DNA of 64,000 nucleotides from Planctomycetota bacterium. GTDB lineage: Bacteria > Planctomycetota > UBA8742 > UBA2392. Position numbers and translations under genes: made by a program. The notes under the pieces are model-generated. The model had not been told where the DNA came from and made no database searches. It saw only the letters and a program-made list of their open reading frames with translations. Numbering within the stretch: the first letter of the stretch is position 1; every line of letters starts with the position of its first letter. The stretch is taken from positions 62,001-126,000 of the forward strand of contig JAHBYA010000011.1 of assembly GCA_019636195.1 (NCBI GenBank). The letters run 5' to 3'. Shown here piece after piece: positions 1-8,780 of this stretch.

Positions 1-1
1 C

Positions 2-2536
2 ATCGGCACGCCGCACTGCCCCGTCTGCAACCGCGAAGTCACGCGCCAAAGCGCCGAGCAAATGGTCGATACCGTCATGCAATGGCCCAAGGGCACTAAG
101 CTGATGGTGCTGGCGCCGGTCGTGCGCGGCCGCAAGGGCGAGCACCGCGACGTCTTTCAGAAGGTCATGCGCGACGGCTTTGTGCGCGCGCGCCTGAACA
201 GCGAAGTGATCGAGGTCGGGCCAAAGACGCAGGCCGCCGACAAGAACAAAAAGCACGACATTGACGTCGTGATCGACCGCATTGTCATTGAGGACGACTC
301 GCGCTCGCGCCTGAACGAAGCCGTTGAAGTGGCGCTGCAGCTTGCCGACGGGCTGGTGATTGTGTCGCGCGAAGACGGCGGCAAGTGGGCCGACACATCC
401 TTCAACGCCAAGATGTTCTGCCCGGACCACCCCGACGCGCAGATGGGCGAGCTTGAGCCGCGGCTGTTTTCCTTCAACGCCCCGCAGGGCGCCTGCCCGC
501 AGTGCCACGGCCTGGGCATCCACACCGAGCTTGATCCCGCGCTGGTCGTGCCTGACGAAAACAAGACCCTGATGGAAAGCGCCATCCAGGGCTGGAACAA
601 GCCGCACGAAGGCTTCTGGTACAAACGGGCATTGAAAAAGCACTGCCCGCGCCTGGGCATCAACGTCAATTCGCCGTGGCGTAAACTGACCGACGCGCAG
701 AAACACGTTCTGCTGTACGGCGAGCAGGGCACCGACGGCCGCTGGGGCTGGCGCGGCAAGCGCGGCTTTCCCGGCGTGATACCGGACCTGCTGCATCGCT
801 TCAACAAAAGCGACAGCGACAGCGTAAAGCAGTGGGTCATGAAGTTCATGGCTGAGCGCGAGTGCCCTACCTGCCACGGCAGCCGCTTGAATCCCTTTGC
901 CAGCGCCGTCGATGTCGGCGGCAAGCGCATACACCAGATCGCGTGCATGAACGTGGCCGCCGCCCGCGAATGGATCAGCAACGTCAAGCTCAGCCGCGAA
1001 AAGGCGCACATCGCCCATGAAGTGATTCGCGAGATCAGCGCGCGCCTTGGCTTCATGGTCGATGTCGGCATCGGGTACCTGACGCTCGACCGCAAAAGCG
1101 GCACCCTTTCCGGCGGCGAGGCGCAACGCATACGGCTGGCAACGCAGGTGGGCAGCGGGCTTGTCGGCGTGTGCTATGTGCTGGATGAGCCCAGCATTGG
1201 CCTGCACCAGCGCGACAACGACCTGCTGCTGGGCACGCTGAAAAACCTGCGCGACATCGGCAACACCGTCATTGTCGTCGAGCACGACGAAGACACGATT
1301 CGCAGCGCCGACTACCTGGTGGACCTCGGCCCCGGCGCCGGCGAACACGGCGGCCGCGTGATCTACGCCGGCGACGCGGCCGGCATTGCCAAAGCCGACA
1401 CCTTAACTGCCGACTACATTACCGGCCGCAAGCAGGTGCCCGTGCCCGCGCAGACCCGCGCCATGAGCACAACCAAGGCCATTACCGTGCGCGGAGCGGC
1501 CGAAAACAACCTGAAGAAGATCGACGTGGCGTTTCCGCTGGGCGGCCTGGTGTGCGTCACCGGCGTCAGCGGCAGCGGCAAGAGCACGCTGGTCACGGAC
1601 ATCCTGGCGCGCGCGCTGGCCAAAGAGTTGCACCATGCGCAGACTGAGCCCGGCAAGCACGTCAGGATTGACGGCTTGCAGCAGATCGACAAGGTGATTG
1701 AGATTGACCAGTCGCCCATCGGGCGCACGCCGCGCAGCAACCCGGCGACGTACACGGACTTGTTCGGGCCGATCCGCGACCTGTTTTGCAAATCGACCGA
1801 CGCGCGCGCCCGCGGCTACAAGCCCGGTCGCTTTTCTTTCAATGTACCCGGCGGGCGCTGCGAAGTATGCGAGGGCCAGGGCGTCAAGCTGATTGAAATG
1901 CATTTCCTGCCCGACGTGTATGTCACCTGCGAAGCTTGCGACGGCCGCCGCTACAACCGCGAAACACTGGAAGTGAGATACCGCGGCAAAAGCATCGCCG
2001 ACGTGCTGGACATGACTATCGAAGAAGCCGACAGCTTTTTTGAAAACCATCCCAAGATTCACCGCATCGTGCGCACGCTGCATGACGTGGGGCTTGGCTA
2101 TGTGCGCCTTGGCCAGCCCAGCACGCAACTCAGCGGCGGCGAGGCCCAGCGCGTGAAACTGGCCACCGAGCTTGCGCGGCCAGACACCGGCCACACGCTG
2201 TACATCCTGGACGAGCCGACAACGGGCCTGCACTTTCATGACGTGGCCCGGCTGATCACGGTGCTGCAACGGCTGGTCGATAAGGGCAACACAGCGATCG
2301 TGATCGAGCACAATCTCGACGTAATCAAGTGCGCCGACTGGATCATCGACTTGGGCCCCGAAGGCGGCGAAGCCGGCGGGCAACTGATCGCGCAGGGCCC
2401 GCCGCAGGAAGTCGCGCAAGCCAAAGGCAGCTACACCGGCCACTTTCTGAAGCGCTACTTCAAAGGCAACAAGAGCCCGGAACGCAAGCGCCGCGAACCG
2501 GCAAGAAAGCGCGCCAAGGCTGCCGTCGGCAAGTGA
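2..2536 (+). CDS. uvrA: UvrABC excinuclease subunit A, 5' end missing
   Basis: Damage-recognition ATPase of nucleotide excision repair. The reading frame is open from base 2, so the gene begins outside the window; about 844 residues are visible and roughly the first 100, including the first Walker A motif, are missing. Visible hallmarks are the N-terminal CPVCN and QMVD region, a CPQCHG and CPTCHGSRL zinc-binding insertion, the first ABC signature [14 protein letters not shown] with Walker [11 protein letters not shown], the second Walker [10 protein letters not shown], the C-terminal zinc finger CEVCEGQG...CEACDGR, and the second signature [12 protein letters not shown] with [10 protein letters not shown]. 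The C-terminus has an additional basic tail of about 20 residues rich in Lys and Arg. The gene is followed by a promoter of its own for the next operon. Confidence 0.98.
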   Translation: MGTPHCPVCNREVTRQSAEQMVDTVMQWPKGTKLMVLAPVVRGRKGEHRDVFQKVMRDGFVRARLNSEVIEVGPKTQAADKNKKHDIDVVIDRIVIEDDSRSRLNEAVEVALQLADGLVIVSREDGGKWADTSFNAKMFCPDHPDAQMGELEPRLFSFNAPQGACPQCHGLGIHTELDPALVVPDENKTLMESAIQGWNKPHEGFWYKRALKKHCPRLGINVNSPWRKLTDAQKHVLLYGEQGTDGRWGWRGKRGFPGVIPDLLHRFNKSDSDSVKQWVMKFMAERECPTCHGSRLNPFASAVDVGGKRIHQIACMNVAAAREWISNVKLSREKAHIAHEVIREISARLGFMVDVGIGYLTLDRKSGTLSGGEAQRIRLATQVGSGLVGVCYVLDEPSIGLHQRDNDLLLGTLKNLRDIGNTVIVVEHDEDTIRSADYLVDLGPGAGEHGGRVIYAGDAAGIAKADTLTADYITGRKQVPVPAQTRAMSTTKAITVRGAAENNLKKIDVAFPLGGLVCVTGVSGSGKSTLVTDILARALAKELHHAQTEPGKHVRIDGLQQIDKVIEIDQSPIGRTPRSNPATYTDLFGPIRDLFCKSTDARARGYKPGRFSFNVPGGRCEVCEGQGVKLIEMHFLPDVYVTCEACDGRRYNRETLEVRYRGKSIADVLDMTIEEADSFFENHPKIHRIVRTLHDVGLGYVRLGQPSTQLSGGEAQRVKLATELARPDTGHTLYILDEPTTGLHFHDVARLITVLQRLVDKGNTAIVIEHNLDVIKCADWIIDLGPEGGEAGGQLIAQGPPQEVAQAKGSYTGHFLKRYFKGNKSPERKRREPARKRAKAAVGK

Positions 2537-2582
2537 CGCATCGTAACGCTTGAAGTGTGAACCATAAATTTCACTCCAGCTC

Positions 2583-2610
2583 TTGACCTGTCAATAATGC
2601 CGGGTATCTT
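2583..2610 (+). promoter_or_regulatory. Candidate promoter of the phe leader
   Basis: TTGACC (2583-2588) and TATCTT (2605-2610) are separated by 16 nt and match the sigma-70 type -35/-10 layout. Transcription would start near 2617, only a few bases before the leader-peptide ATG at 2621, so the leader peptide may be translated from a nearly leaderless message. Confidence 0.5.
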
Positions 2611-2620
2611 CTGCGCCGCC

Positions 2621-2698
2621 ATGAACAAGCACGTCGCCATTTTCGCGTTTGCCTTTGCCTACTTTTACCCGGGTGGGCGCGGGCCGACGTGTGAATGA
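2621..2698 (+). CDS. Phe/Tyr-rich attenuator leader peptide (25 aa)
   Basis: A 25-codon open frame whose middle reads IFAFAFAYFYP: Phe at codons 8, 10, 12 and 15 and Tyr at 14 and 16, six aromatic codons within nine (2642-2668). It sits just upstream of a strong Rho-independent hairpin and of a prephenate-dehydratase-like plus DAHP synthase operon, the same arrangement as enterobacterial pheL-pheA. A ribosome stalling at these codons would leave 2679-2695 free to form the antiterminator, whereas a ribosome reaching the stop at 2696-2698 would cover it. There is no Shine-Dalgarno sequence; an in-frame ATG also exists at 2597 but lies upstream of the candidate -10 box. Function is inferred from sequence and layout. 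Confidence 0.75.
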   Translation: MNKHVAIFAFAFAYFYPGGRGPTCE

Positions 2699-2732
2699 GC
2701 AGCAACGCAATCCCTTCACACTTTTGGCCCGC
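2679..2732 (+). promoter_or_regulatory. Antiterminator arm of the phe attenuator
   Basis: GCGGGCC (2679-2685) is complementary to GGCCCGC (2726-2732), and GTGTGAA (2689-2695) to TTCACAC (2715-2721), giving a 14-bp two-part hairpin with a small internal loop. Forming it consumes the 5' arm of the terminator at 2726-2733, so the two structures exclude each other. Confidence 0.7.
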
Positions 2733-2754
2733 CTGATGGCGGGCCTTTTCTTTT
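2726..2754 (+). terminator. Attenuator terminator
   Basis: GGCCCGCC (2726-2733), loop TGAT, GGCGGGCC (2738-2745): a perfect 8-bp GC stem followed by TTTTCTTTT. It lies between the leader peptide and the first structural gene and is a canonical Rho-independent terminator. Confidence 0.85.
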
Positions 2755-2780
2755 GTCCGCAGTCCTTGAGGAGAACAACC

Positions 2781-3401
2781 ATGCACCTGCAGACCCAACG
2801 ACATTACCGCGTCGCCTACCAGGGCGGGCGCGGCAGCAACAGCGAACGCGCCGGCACAACCCTGCTGGCAGAGCGATTTACCGGGTGGCCATTCGCCAGC
2901 TTCGCCGATGCCGCGGCGGCGCTGGCCAGCGGCCACGCCGACCTGCTGCTGCTGCCGATTCACAACAGCAGCACTGGCGTCATCGCCGAAGCCGCTGCCC
3001 TTGCCCGCAACTTCAAGACGCTGGAACACACCACCCTGCGCATCGACCACTACCTGCTGGGCGTGCCCGGTGCGCGGCGCAAAGACATCACCGAGGTCTG
3101 GGCCCACCCGCAGGTGGCCGCCCAATGCCGCGGCTGGCTCAGCCACAACAGTGTGCGCCTGCGGCTGGTGGATGACGGGGCGCGGCAGGCGCCGGCTTTT
3201 CTGCGCGGCGGGCTGCGGCATGTGGGCGTGCTGGGGCCGGTCGGCATCGGCAAGGCGACGGGCCTGTATTGCGTGGAAGGGCCGGTGCAGGACGAAGCGG
3301 ACAACCGCACCACGCTTGCCCTGCTGTGCCGCGAAAGAACGGACGATTTGCAACCTTCCCCTGCCCTCGCGGGCGGGGCTGAGTGGGATGAACGACCATG
3401 A
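2781..3401 (+). CDS. Prephenate-dehydratase-like protein (no ACT domain)
   Basis: A 206-residue protein with the prephenate dehydratase fold signature: VAYQGGRGSNSERA (residues 11-24), LLLLPIHNSSTGVI (55-68) and AHPQVAAQC (108-116). The enzyme family decarboxylates and dehydrates prephenate to phenylpyruvate. Several usually conserved positions differ: the PIENS motif is PIHNS (His61), the first motif has Asn20 where an aromatic is usual, and the catalytic TRF motif is TTL (177-179). The usual C-terminal ACT domain for Phe feedback is absent. The start at 2781 is chosen for the GAGGAG at 2768-2773. The stop overlaps the next ATG by 4 nt (ATGA). It may be a divergent dehydratase or a non-catalytic relative; the context strongly supports a Phe pathway role. 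Confidence 0.75.
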   Translation: MHLQTQRHYRVAYQGGRGSNSERAGTTLLAERFTGWPFASFADAAAALASGHADLLLLPIHNSSTGVIAEAAALARNFKTLEHTTLRIDHYLLGVPGARRKDITEVWAHPQVAAQCRGWLSHNSVRLRLVDDGARQAPAFLRGGLRHVGVLGPVGIGKATGLYCVEGPVQDEADNRTTLALLCRERTDDLQPSPALAGGAEWDERP

Positions 3402-4534
3402 ACGCAACCATCAACGCGCCCCGCAACGACGAGGCGCTGGTACTCGGCGCCCTGCGCGCCAACATTGACAGGATTGACCGTGAACTGATTGAACTGATCG
3501 CCCGCCGCGTAAAAGTCGCCGCAGATATCGGCCTTGCCAAGCGCGTCACCGGCAAGCCGCTGCACGACCCCAGCCGCGAAGACGCCGTGGCACAAAGCCT
3601 GTCCGGTGAAGCCTCCCGCCTTGGCCTGCCTTCCCGGCTGGGGCGGGAGCTGGCGTTGCTGCTGGCGCGCCACGGGTTCGCGGCGCAGTTGCAGCAGTCA
3701 CCGCACCGCGCGGGGCACGAGATTCCGCGCGACTCGGAGGGCTTCCGGCTCGCACGGTGGGAGCCCGGCCGGCACACGATTGTGGCCGTCGGCGAGGCAC
3801 GCTTCGGCGCCGGCCTGCACGAAGTAATCGCGGGCCCCTGCGCCGTGGAAAGCGAGGCCCAGATCGAGCTTGCCGCCGACCACGCCCGCGCCTGCGGCGT
3901 GCGGGTGCTGCGCGGCGGGGCCTTCAAGCCGCGCACCAGCCCCTACGACTTCCAGGGCACCGGCATGCAGGGCGTGCGCTGGCTGGCCAAGGCGGCGCAT
4001 TCGCGCGGCATGGCTTGCGTGACCGAGGTGCTGGACCCCGCCCACGCCGCCGAGATCGCCAGCCACGCCGACTTGCTGCAAATCGGCGCGCGCAACATGC
4101 AGAACGTGCCGCTGCTGCGGGCCTGTGCGCAGACCGGCAAGCCCATCCTGCTCAAGCGCGGGGCGGCAGCGACACTGCGCGAGCTGTTGTGCGCCGCCGA
4201 GTACGCGCTGCTGGAGGGCGGCCAGGTCATCCTGTGCGAGCGCGGACTGCGCACCTTTGAGCGCGAAACACGCAACACGCTGGACCTGTCGGCTGTGCCC
4301 GCGCTGCGCCAGCTGACGCACCTGCCGGTGATCGTTGATCCCAGCCACGCGGCAGGCAAAGACGAGCTGATCCTGCCGTTGTGCCGGGCCGCTTTGGCTG
4401 TCGGCGCGGACGGGGCGATCGTCGAGATGCACCCGGACAAGTGCGCAGCCCTGTGCGATCAAAGGCAGGCGCTGCGCCCCAGCCAGCTTCGGGAGATTTG
4501 CGATGTAGTGCATTTAGTGCGTTACGACAGTTGA
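3398..4534 (+). CDS. Chorismate mutase-DAHP synthase fusion
   Basis: A 378-residue bifunctional enzyme. Residues about 15-100 form an AroQ-type chorismate mutase (LRANIDRIDRELIELIARR), and residues about 140-375 a type I-beta DAHP synthase with IAGPCAVES, LRGGAFKPRTSPYDFQG, IGARNMQN and VDPSHAAGK. DAHP synthase condenses phosphoenolpyruvate with erythrose 4-phosphate at the entry of the shikimate pathway; the fused mutase usually gives prephenate/chorismate feedback sensitivity. It is translationally coupled to the preceding gene by ATGA and under the same attenuator, so entry and Phe branch steps are made together. Confidence 0.93.
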   Translation: MNATINAPRNDEALVLGALRANIDRIDRELIELIARRVKVAADIGLAKRVTGKPLHDPSREDAVAQSLSGEASRLGLPSRLGRELALLLARHGFAAQLQQSPHRAGHEIPRDSEGFRLARWEPGRHTIVAVGEARFGAGLHEVIAGPCAVESEAQIELAADHARACGVRVLRGGAFKPRTSPYDFQGTGMQGVRWLAKAAHSRGMACVTEVLDPAHAAEIASHADLLQIGARNMQNVPLLRACAQTGKPILLKRGAAATLRELLCAAEYALLEGGQVILCERGLRTFERETRNTLDLSAVPALRQLTHLPVIVDPSHAAGKDELILPLCRAALAVGADGAIVEMHPDKCAALCDQRQALRPSQLREICDVVHLVRYDS

Positions 4535-4599
4535 GCGGAGGTCTTTCCTCATAAAGCCGGTGTGGACAAGAAGTTGTAAGCTTGGCCCGCACCGGCTTT

Positions 4600-4630
4600 G
4601 TGAAAGAAATTCGATCTTTCACTTTGTTTG
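4600..4630 (+). terminator. Terminator after the aromatic operon
   Basis: GTGAAAGA (4600-4607), loop AATTCGA, TCTTTCAC (4615-4622), followed by TTTGTTTG. A longer-loop inverted repeat (AAAGCCGGTG 4553-4562, CACCGGCTTT 4590-4599) lies just before it. The T-run overlaps the next promoter's -35 box. Confidence 0.6.
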
Positions 4631-4655
4631 ACAAGTGACAGTGCCGTGATATGGT
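4628..4655 (+). promoter_or_regulatory. Candidate promoter of the response regulator
   Basis: TTGACA (4628-4633) and TATGGT (4650-4655) with a 16-nt spacer. This leaves an untranslated leader of about 180 nt before 4841, the rest of the 306-nt gap 4535-4840. That leader holds one short hairpin (TGTGGA 4673-4678 with TCCACA 4695-4700); I see no gene or known riboswitch in it. Confidence 0.5.
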
Positions 4656-4840
4656 TGTTATCGGGACTAGGCTGTGGATTGAGACTTAGATATCTCCACA
4701 AGATGCTGTGCAGGATGAGTTTGCGGCGATGTGCGACTGTGGTATTTGAAATCAATTGTCATCGTTGTGTCTTTCCGCACATCACACTAGACAGTACGTT
4801 CGGTATTGACAACATTGCCTCCTGACTCCGGAGCCTCCAT

Positions 4841-5251
4841 ATGGACGACACTCGTGCACGCCAATCCATCGTGCTGATCGTGGGCGAAGACTCAGGGGCA
4901 CGCTGCCAGTCACTAGTTGAGTCTCTCGGCGCTACCTGCTATCGCGCCTTTTCCATGGCTGAGGCCACCGCTTCGCTTGCGCACCATGCACCGGACGTCG
5001 TGGTCGCCGACTACGACCTGCCCGACGGCAACGGCATTGAACTCATCACCAGCCTTCGCCAAACCAAAGAGCACCGCAGCACGCCCGTGATCCTGCTGAC
5101 CGGGGAAATCCACCCCGCCCAGCTTGAGCGCGCCGTCATGGCTGGCCTGTACGCTTTTCTGGCCAAGCCATTCAACAGCCAGGAGTTCGTGAAGCTGGTC
5201 AATGCCGCCATCAGCGAATCGGCTGACCGCGTCCGCGGCAGCAACGGCTGA
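4841..5251 (+). CDS. Single-domain response regulator
   Basis: A 136-residue stand-alone receiver domain. Phosphoacceptor Asp57 lies in VVVADYDLPDGNG, the conserved Thr in VILLTG and the Lys in FLAKPF. The N-terminal acidic pocket reads VGED (Glu16-Asp17) rather than the usual DDD-type motif, so one acidic residue is displaced. No output domain and no adjacent histidine kinase are present, so it would act as a phosphorelay intermediate or on a partner protein. GGAG sits about 10 nt upstream of the ATG. Confidence 0.9.
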   Translation: MDDTRARQSIVLIVGEDSGARCQSLVESLGATCYRAFSMAEATASLAHHAPDVVVADYDLPDGNGIELITSLRQTKEHRSTPVILLTGEIHPAQLERAVMAGLYAFLAKPFNSQEFVKLVNAAISESADRVRGSNG

Positions 5252-5313
5252 TCTTCAAAACGCCCGCGCAATTTCGGCTGCGCTGCATACAATGCGCGCG
5301 GAACGGAGAGCCT

Positions 5314-6813
5314 ATGTTGCCATGGTGGGCGTGGGTGCTGATTGTGCTGGGCGCGTACGTCGTGCTTAGCTCAATCTGGGACATCGTGCAGCGCAAGCAG
5401 GCTGTCCGGCGCAACATTCCTTTCTTCGGGCGCTTCCGCTACCTGTTTGAAAAGTTCGGGCCGCCCCTGCGCCAGTACATCGTAACCAGCGACTTGAGCG
5501 AGCGCCCCTTTACCCGCCTGCAACGCAGTTGGGCCTACCGCGCCGCCAAGAAGCTCAGCAACACGGAACCATTCGGAACGCAACTGGATCAGGACGCGCC
5601 CGGCCTGATCAAGTTCAACCCGGCGCCGTTCCCGACGCCTGACCTGCACGCCAGCGACGACATGGAGCCGGTGGTGCTGGGCCCCAATCGGGCCAAGCCC
5701 TATGCCGTCAAGTACATCGCCAACATCAGCGGCATGAGCTTCGGCGCGCTCAGCAGTAACGCCGTGCTTGCGCTGAGCAAAGGCGCAAAAATCGCCGGCG
5801 GCTACATGAGCAGCGGCGAGGGCAGCGTCAGCGACTACCACATCAACGGCGGCGGCGACATCTTTTACCAGGTCGGGCCCGGCAAGTTCGGGTGCCGCAA
5901 CGAAGACGGCACGTTCAATGAAGACAAGTTCCGGCTTGTGGCTGCACGGGACCAGATCAAGGCCGTGTACATCAAGCTGGCGCAGGGCGCCAAGCCGGGC
6001 AAGGGCGGCGTGCTGCCCAAGGAAAAGATCAGCGCCGAAATCGCCCGCATTCGCGGCATACGCATGGATGAAGATTGCCACAGCCCCAACTGCCACGCCG
6101 AGTTCAATGACGTGCCGGGCCTGATGCGTTTCGTGAACACGCTGCGCGACCTGAGCGGCGGCAAACCCACGGGCTTCAAATGCGTGCTGGGCGGCGAGGA
6201 GTTCATCCGCGAAGTCGCCCAGTACATCGCCACCCATGACGACGGGCCGGACTTCATCATCGTGGACGGCGCGGAAGGCGGCACGGGCGCCGCGCCGCTG
6301 AGCCTGGCCGACCACATGGGTATCTCGTTGCAGGAAGCGCTGGTCATCACCGACAACATCCTGCGCGAAGAGGGCGCACGCCACAAAGTAAAGGTCATCG
6401 GCAGCGGGCGCATCATCACCGGCGCGCACGCCGCGATCGCGCTGGGCCTGGGCGCGGACCTGTGCCACATCGCGCGCGGCTTCATGTTTGCGCTGGGGTG
6501 CATCCAGGCGCTGCAATGCAACACCAACCACTGCCCGACCGGCGTGGCGACACAGCACTGGTGGCTCAAGCGCGGGCTTGACCCGACACACAAAAGCGTG
6601 CGCGTGGCCAACTACATGCAGGCTGTGCACCACGACGTGATGATGATCGTGCGCGCGCTGGGGCTGAAGCACCCCAACGAAATCCGGCGCCACCACATGA
6701 GCATGATCGTCGAGCCCGGCCGGCGCGTGGCACTGACTGAAATCTACCCGACCAGCATGAAGGCTTTCCGGCAGACACGCATCATTCGCCGCGAACAGTT
6801 GCCGGCGGCTTAG
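5314..6813 (+). CDS. FMN-binding glutamate synthase family protein
   Basis: A 499-residue protein related to the FMN/Fe-S synthase domain of GltB. An N-terminal membrane segment (residues 4-24) is followed by the TIM-barrel domain with FGALSSNAV, GEGSVSDYH, DGAEGGTGAAP and GSGRIITGAHAA. The Cys cluster GCIQALQCNTNHC spaces three cysteines as in the 3Fe-4S site. There is no glutaminase domain, so it resembles the stand-alone, membrane-anchored family found widely in bacteria, whose substrate is not firmly established. It ends against thyX, the two stop codons overlapping in TTAG. Confidence 0.9.
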   Translation: MLPWWAWVLIVLGAYVVLSSIWDIVQRKQAVRRNIPFFGRFRYLFEKFGPPLRQYIVTSDLSERPFTRLQRSWAYRAAKKLSNTEPFGTQLDQDAPGLIKFNPAPFPTPDLHASDDMEPVVLGPNRAKPYAVKYIANISGMSFGALSSNAVLALSKGAKIAGGYMSSGEGSVSDYHINGGGDIFYQVGPGKFGCRNEDGTFNEDKFRLVAARDQIKAVYIKLAQGAKPGKGGVLPKEKISAEIARIRGIRMDEDCHSPNCHAEFNDVPGLMRFVNTLRDLSGGKPTGFKCVLGGEEFIREVAQYIATHDDGPDFIIVDGAEGGTGAAPLSLADHMGISLQEALVITDNILREEGARHKVKVIGSGRIITGAHAAIALGLGADLCHIARGFMFALGCIQALQCNTNHCPTGVATQHWWLKRGLDPTHKSVRVANYMQAVHHDVMMIVRALGLKHPNEIRRHHMSMIVEPGRRVALTEIYPTSMKAFRQTRIIRREQLPAA

Positions 6814-7751
6814 ACCTTGCGGTGCGTGGTGCGGGTGCGTTCGCTGCCGTCGCCCAGCTTCACCACTTCGTAGTCGCCGAACAGGTTGGGCGCTTCCTTG
6901 ACCATCAGGCGGCACACGTCGCAGGCCAGCGCGCGGATTTCAGCCTCGGCGTGGATATCGCCGCGCAATTCAATGAAGTGCCGCCAGGCGCGGGCGTTGC
7001 CGGTCACGAAAATCTTGGTTTCGGTGGCGTTGGGCAGCACGGCGCGGGCGGCTTCACGGGCGGCTTTGCGGCGGGCGCGGATTGTCAGCTTTTTGAAGGC
7101 CTTGCCCGCGTCGGCGTCGTCGGCCACGAGCTTGCGCCACGCCTCGATGCTCAGGCCGTTTTTGCCCGCGACGGGCTCATTGAGCGAGAACTTTCCGGTT
7201 TCCCGCTCAATGAGCGCTTCTTCGCGCAGGGCAAAATCGACAAGCCCGTGCGGCGTCGCGTATTTTTCGGCCAGCGCGTCGGTCAGCTCGCCATAGACCT
7301 TCAGGCTGACTTCGCAAAACTCGGCCAGTTTCTTTTCCAGGGCGCTGTCGCCGTGCAGGGCCGGCGGCACGACAAAGTTGGCTTCGCTTTCATCGACGTA
7401 GCGCTGGCTCAGCTGGCTGTATCCGAAGCCGGCGCGGTGGCGGATCAGCTCATGGGTCAGGCTGCGGCTGATGCCGGTAAACATCAGGCAGAAGACGGTG
7501 TGCTCAAGCACGCTGCCGTGGCCGACTTCAAGGATGTGGCCAAGGTAGCTGGCGTTGTCTTTGCGGCCCTGCTTTTCGCCGAAGCTCATGTAGCAGATGC
7601 GCCCCGCAAGCTCGGGTATGCGCTGTGCGGGGTTGTCGGTGTCGGTCTGCCACAGGGCGCCTTCGTCGTCGAGAAAGCGCTGGACTTCATCGGCGGGCAT
7701 GACCTGCCGGCCCATGACGTAGATGTTCGCGCGTTTGAAGAATTTGGCCAT
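6810..7751 (-). CDS. thyX: Flavin-dependent thymidylate synthase
   Basis: A 313-residue FAD-dependent enzyme that methylates dUMP to dTMP using methylenetetrahydrofolate and NADPH. The diagnostic motif is RHRAGFGYSQLSQRY, with HGSVLEHTVF upstream. The ATG at 7751 (MAKFFKRANIYV) is preferred; the frame is open for another 28 codons upstream. No thyA-type gene is seen in the window. The stop overlaps the convergent glutamate-synthase-like gene by 4 nt. Confidence 0.95.
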   Translation of the reverse strand: MAKFFKRANIYVMGRQVMPADEVQRFLDDEGALWQTDTDNPAQRIPELAGRICYMSFGEKQGRKDNASYLGHILEVGHGSVLEHTVFCLMFTGISRSLTHELIRHRAGFGYSQLSQRYVDESEANFVVPPALHGDSALEKKLAEFCEVSLKVYGELTDALAEKYATPHGLVDFALREEALIERETGKFSLNEPVAGKNGLSIEAWRKLVADDADAGKAFKKLTIRARRKAAREAARAVLPNATETKIFVTGNARAWRHFIELRGDIHAEAEIRALACDVCRLMVKEAPNLFGDYEVVKLGDGSERTRTTHRKV

Positions 7752-7841
7752 GGCGCGGAACATAGCAGCAAACCGCTTGCGCGCCGCAGTGTGGATATCT
7801 GTCGGAAACGGGTGCCAGGGGGCAATGGCCGCCACCTGAAC

Positions 7842-8330
7842 TCACATCATCATCGGGTCAACGTCTTCTTCTTTGGCCAAGCCCGTGTCTTCGGCGGGGG
7901 CGAGCTCGGCGCCGTCTTCAGGCTCGTCGGGGACCGTGAACTCGCGGGTGCCGCGGTCGATGCGGTCAAAATGCTCCAGCGCGGGCTTGGTGGTGGCCGC
8001 GTCGCCGGGGTTCATGGCCTCAAAAAACCTGATTTGCGCCGCCATGTCCTGTGCCGCGCGCGCGACCTCGCCGACTGCGGTCGCCACGCGCCCGCGAATG
8101 TGGCGGATGTCGCCGGCCTCAAGCGTCTTGTCTTTCATCAGGCTGTCGTTGAGTTTTTTCAGCTCGTCGTAAACCGCGTCCAGCTCTTTGCACACCTGCT
8201 CGTAGTCGTCCGCCAACTGCTGCGGCGTGATCGGCTCACTGCCGGTCGCGTACGGTTCAGTGATCGATGCGCAAAGGCGTGCAGCCTCCACGCGCTTTTC
8301 AAGAAACAGCAAAGTCAGTTCAGCCGACAT
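7842..8330 (-). CDS. Hypothetical coiled-coil protein
   Basis: A 162-residue acidic protein I do not recognise. Residues about 35-75 (DYEQVCKELDAVYDELKKL and on) look helical and coiled-coil forming; the C-terminal 35 residues are acidic and disordered, ending in DPMMM. No signal peptide or membrane segment. A GTG lies directly before the ATG and could also be used. It is 90 nt upstream of thyX on the same strand and may be cotranscribed with it. Confidence 0.7.
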   Translation of the reverse strand: MSAELTLLFLEKRVEAARLCASITEPYATGSEPITPQQLADDYEQVCKELDAVYDELKKLNDSLMKDKTLEAGDIRHIRGRVATAVGEVARAAQDMAAQIRFFEAMNPGDAATTKPALEHFDRIDRGTREFTVPDEPEDGAELAPAEDTGLAKEEDVDPMMM

Positions 8331-8453
8331 CACGCCCCCATTTCCGGGTCAGACTGCCGTCATGATAGCGTCGGGCCGTCCCGGGCTGAACACTGTAAGG
8401 AATTCTGTTTGGCGACGGGGAGTCCATGTGGGAAACTAAGCAGAGGTGACCCT

Positions 8454-8780
8454 ATGGCGTACCTGTTTCTCGACGCGCCGGCCGACAGCGCCGACCTTGA
8501 CACCTACACCGGCTATGTTGTCGCCAAGGCCCCGACCGTGGCCCGCGGCGGCCCGGTATCCAGGGCCGGAGACGAGATGGTGCTCAAGCTGCCGCCCGCC
8601 GGCTCCCTTACGTGGTTCAAGGCCGCGCCGCCCGCCTACACCCTGCAACGCGGAATCAAGGTGCCGGTGCGCGCGGTTACCCAGGGCTCGATCGCGCCGA
8701 CCGCGTGGCTTGCCTCATGGGTCTGGGTGCCTGCCCTGTGCGGTGCGCTGGTCTGGCTGATTGGCATGATGGGGGCGTGA
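8454..8780 (+). CDS. Small tail-anchored membrane protein, hypothetical
   Basis: A 108-residue protein with a soluble Ala/Pro-rich N-terminus and one C-terminal membrane helix (about residues 86-106, WVWVPALCGALVWLIGMMG), consistent with a tail-anchored or single-pass protein. AGAGG lies about 9 nt upstream of the ATG. Its TGA overlaps the GTG of the next gene (GTGA), so the two are probably translationally coupled. Family unknown. Confidence 0.6.
   Translation: MAYLFLDAPADSADLDTYTGYVVAKAPTVARGGPVSRAGDEMVLKLPPAGSLTWFKAAPPAYTLQRGIKVPVRAVTQGSIAPTAWLASWVWVPALCGALVWLIGMMGA

Noticed and set aside
2540..2780. T-box riboswitch for the aromatic operon
   Set aside because: No T-box antiterminator consensus or specifier stem is seen, whereas a leader peptide with aromatic codons explains the region.
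5371..6915. A minus-strand open frame of about 514 codons opposite the glutamate-synthase-like gene
   Set aside because: The plus strand encodes a clearly conserved enzyme; the antisense product shows no domain.
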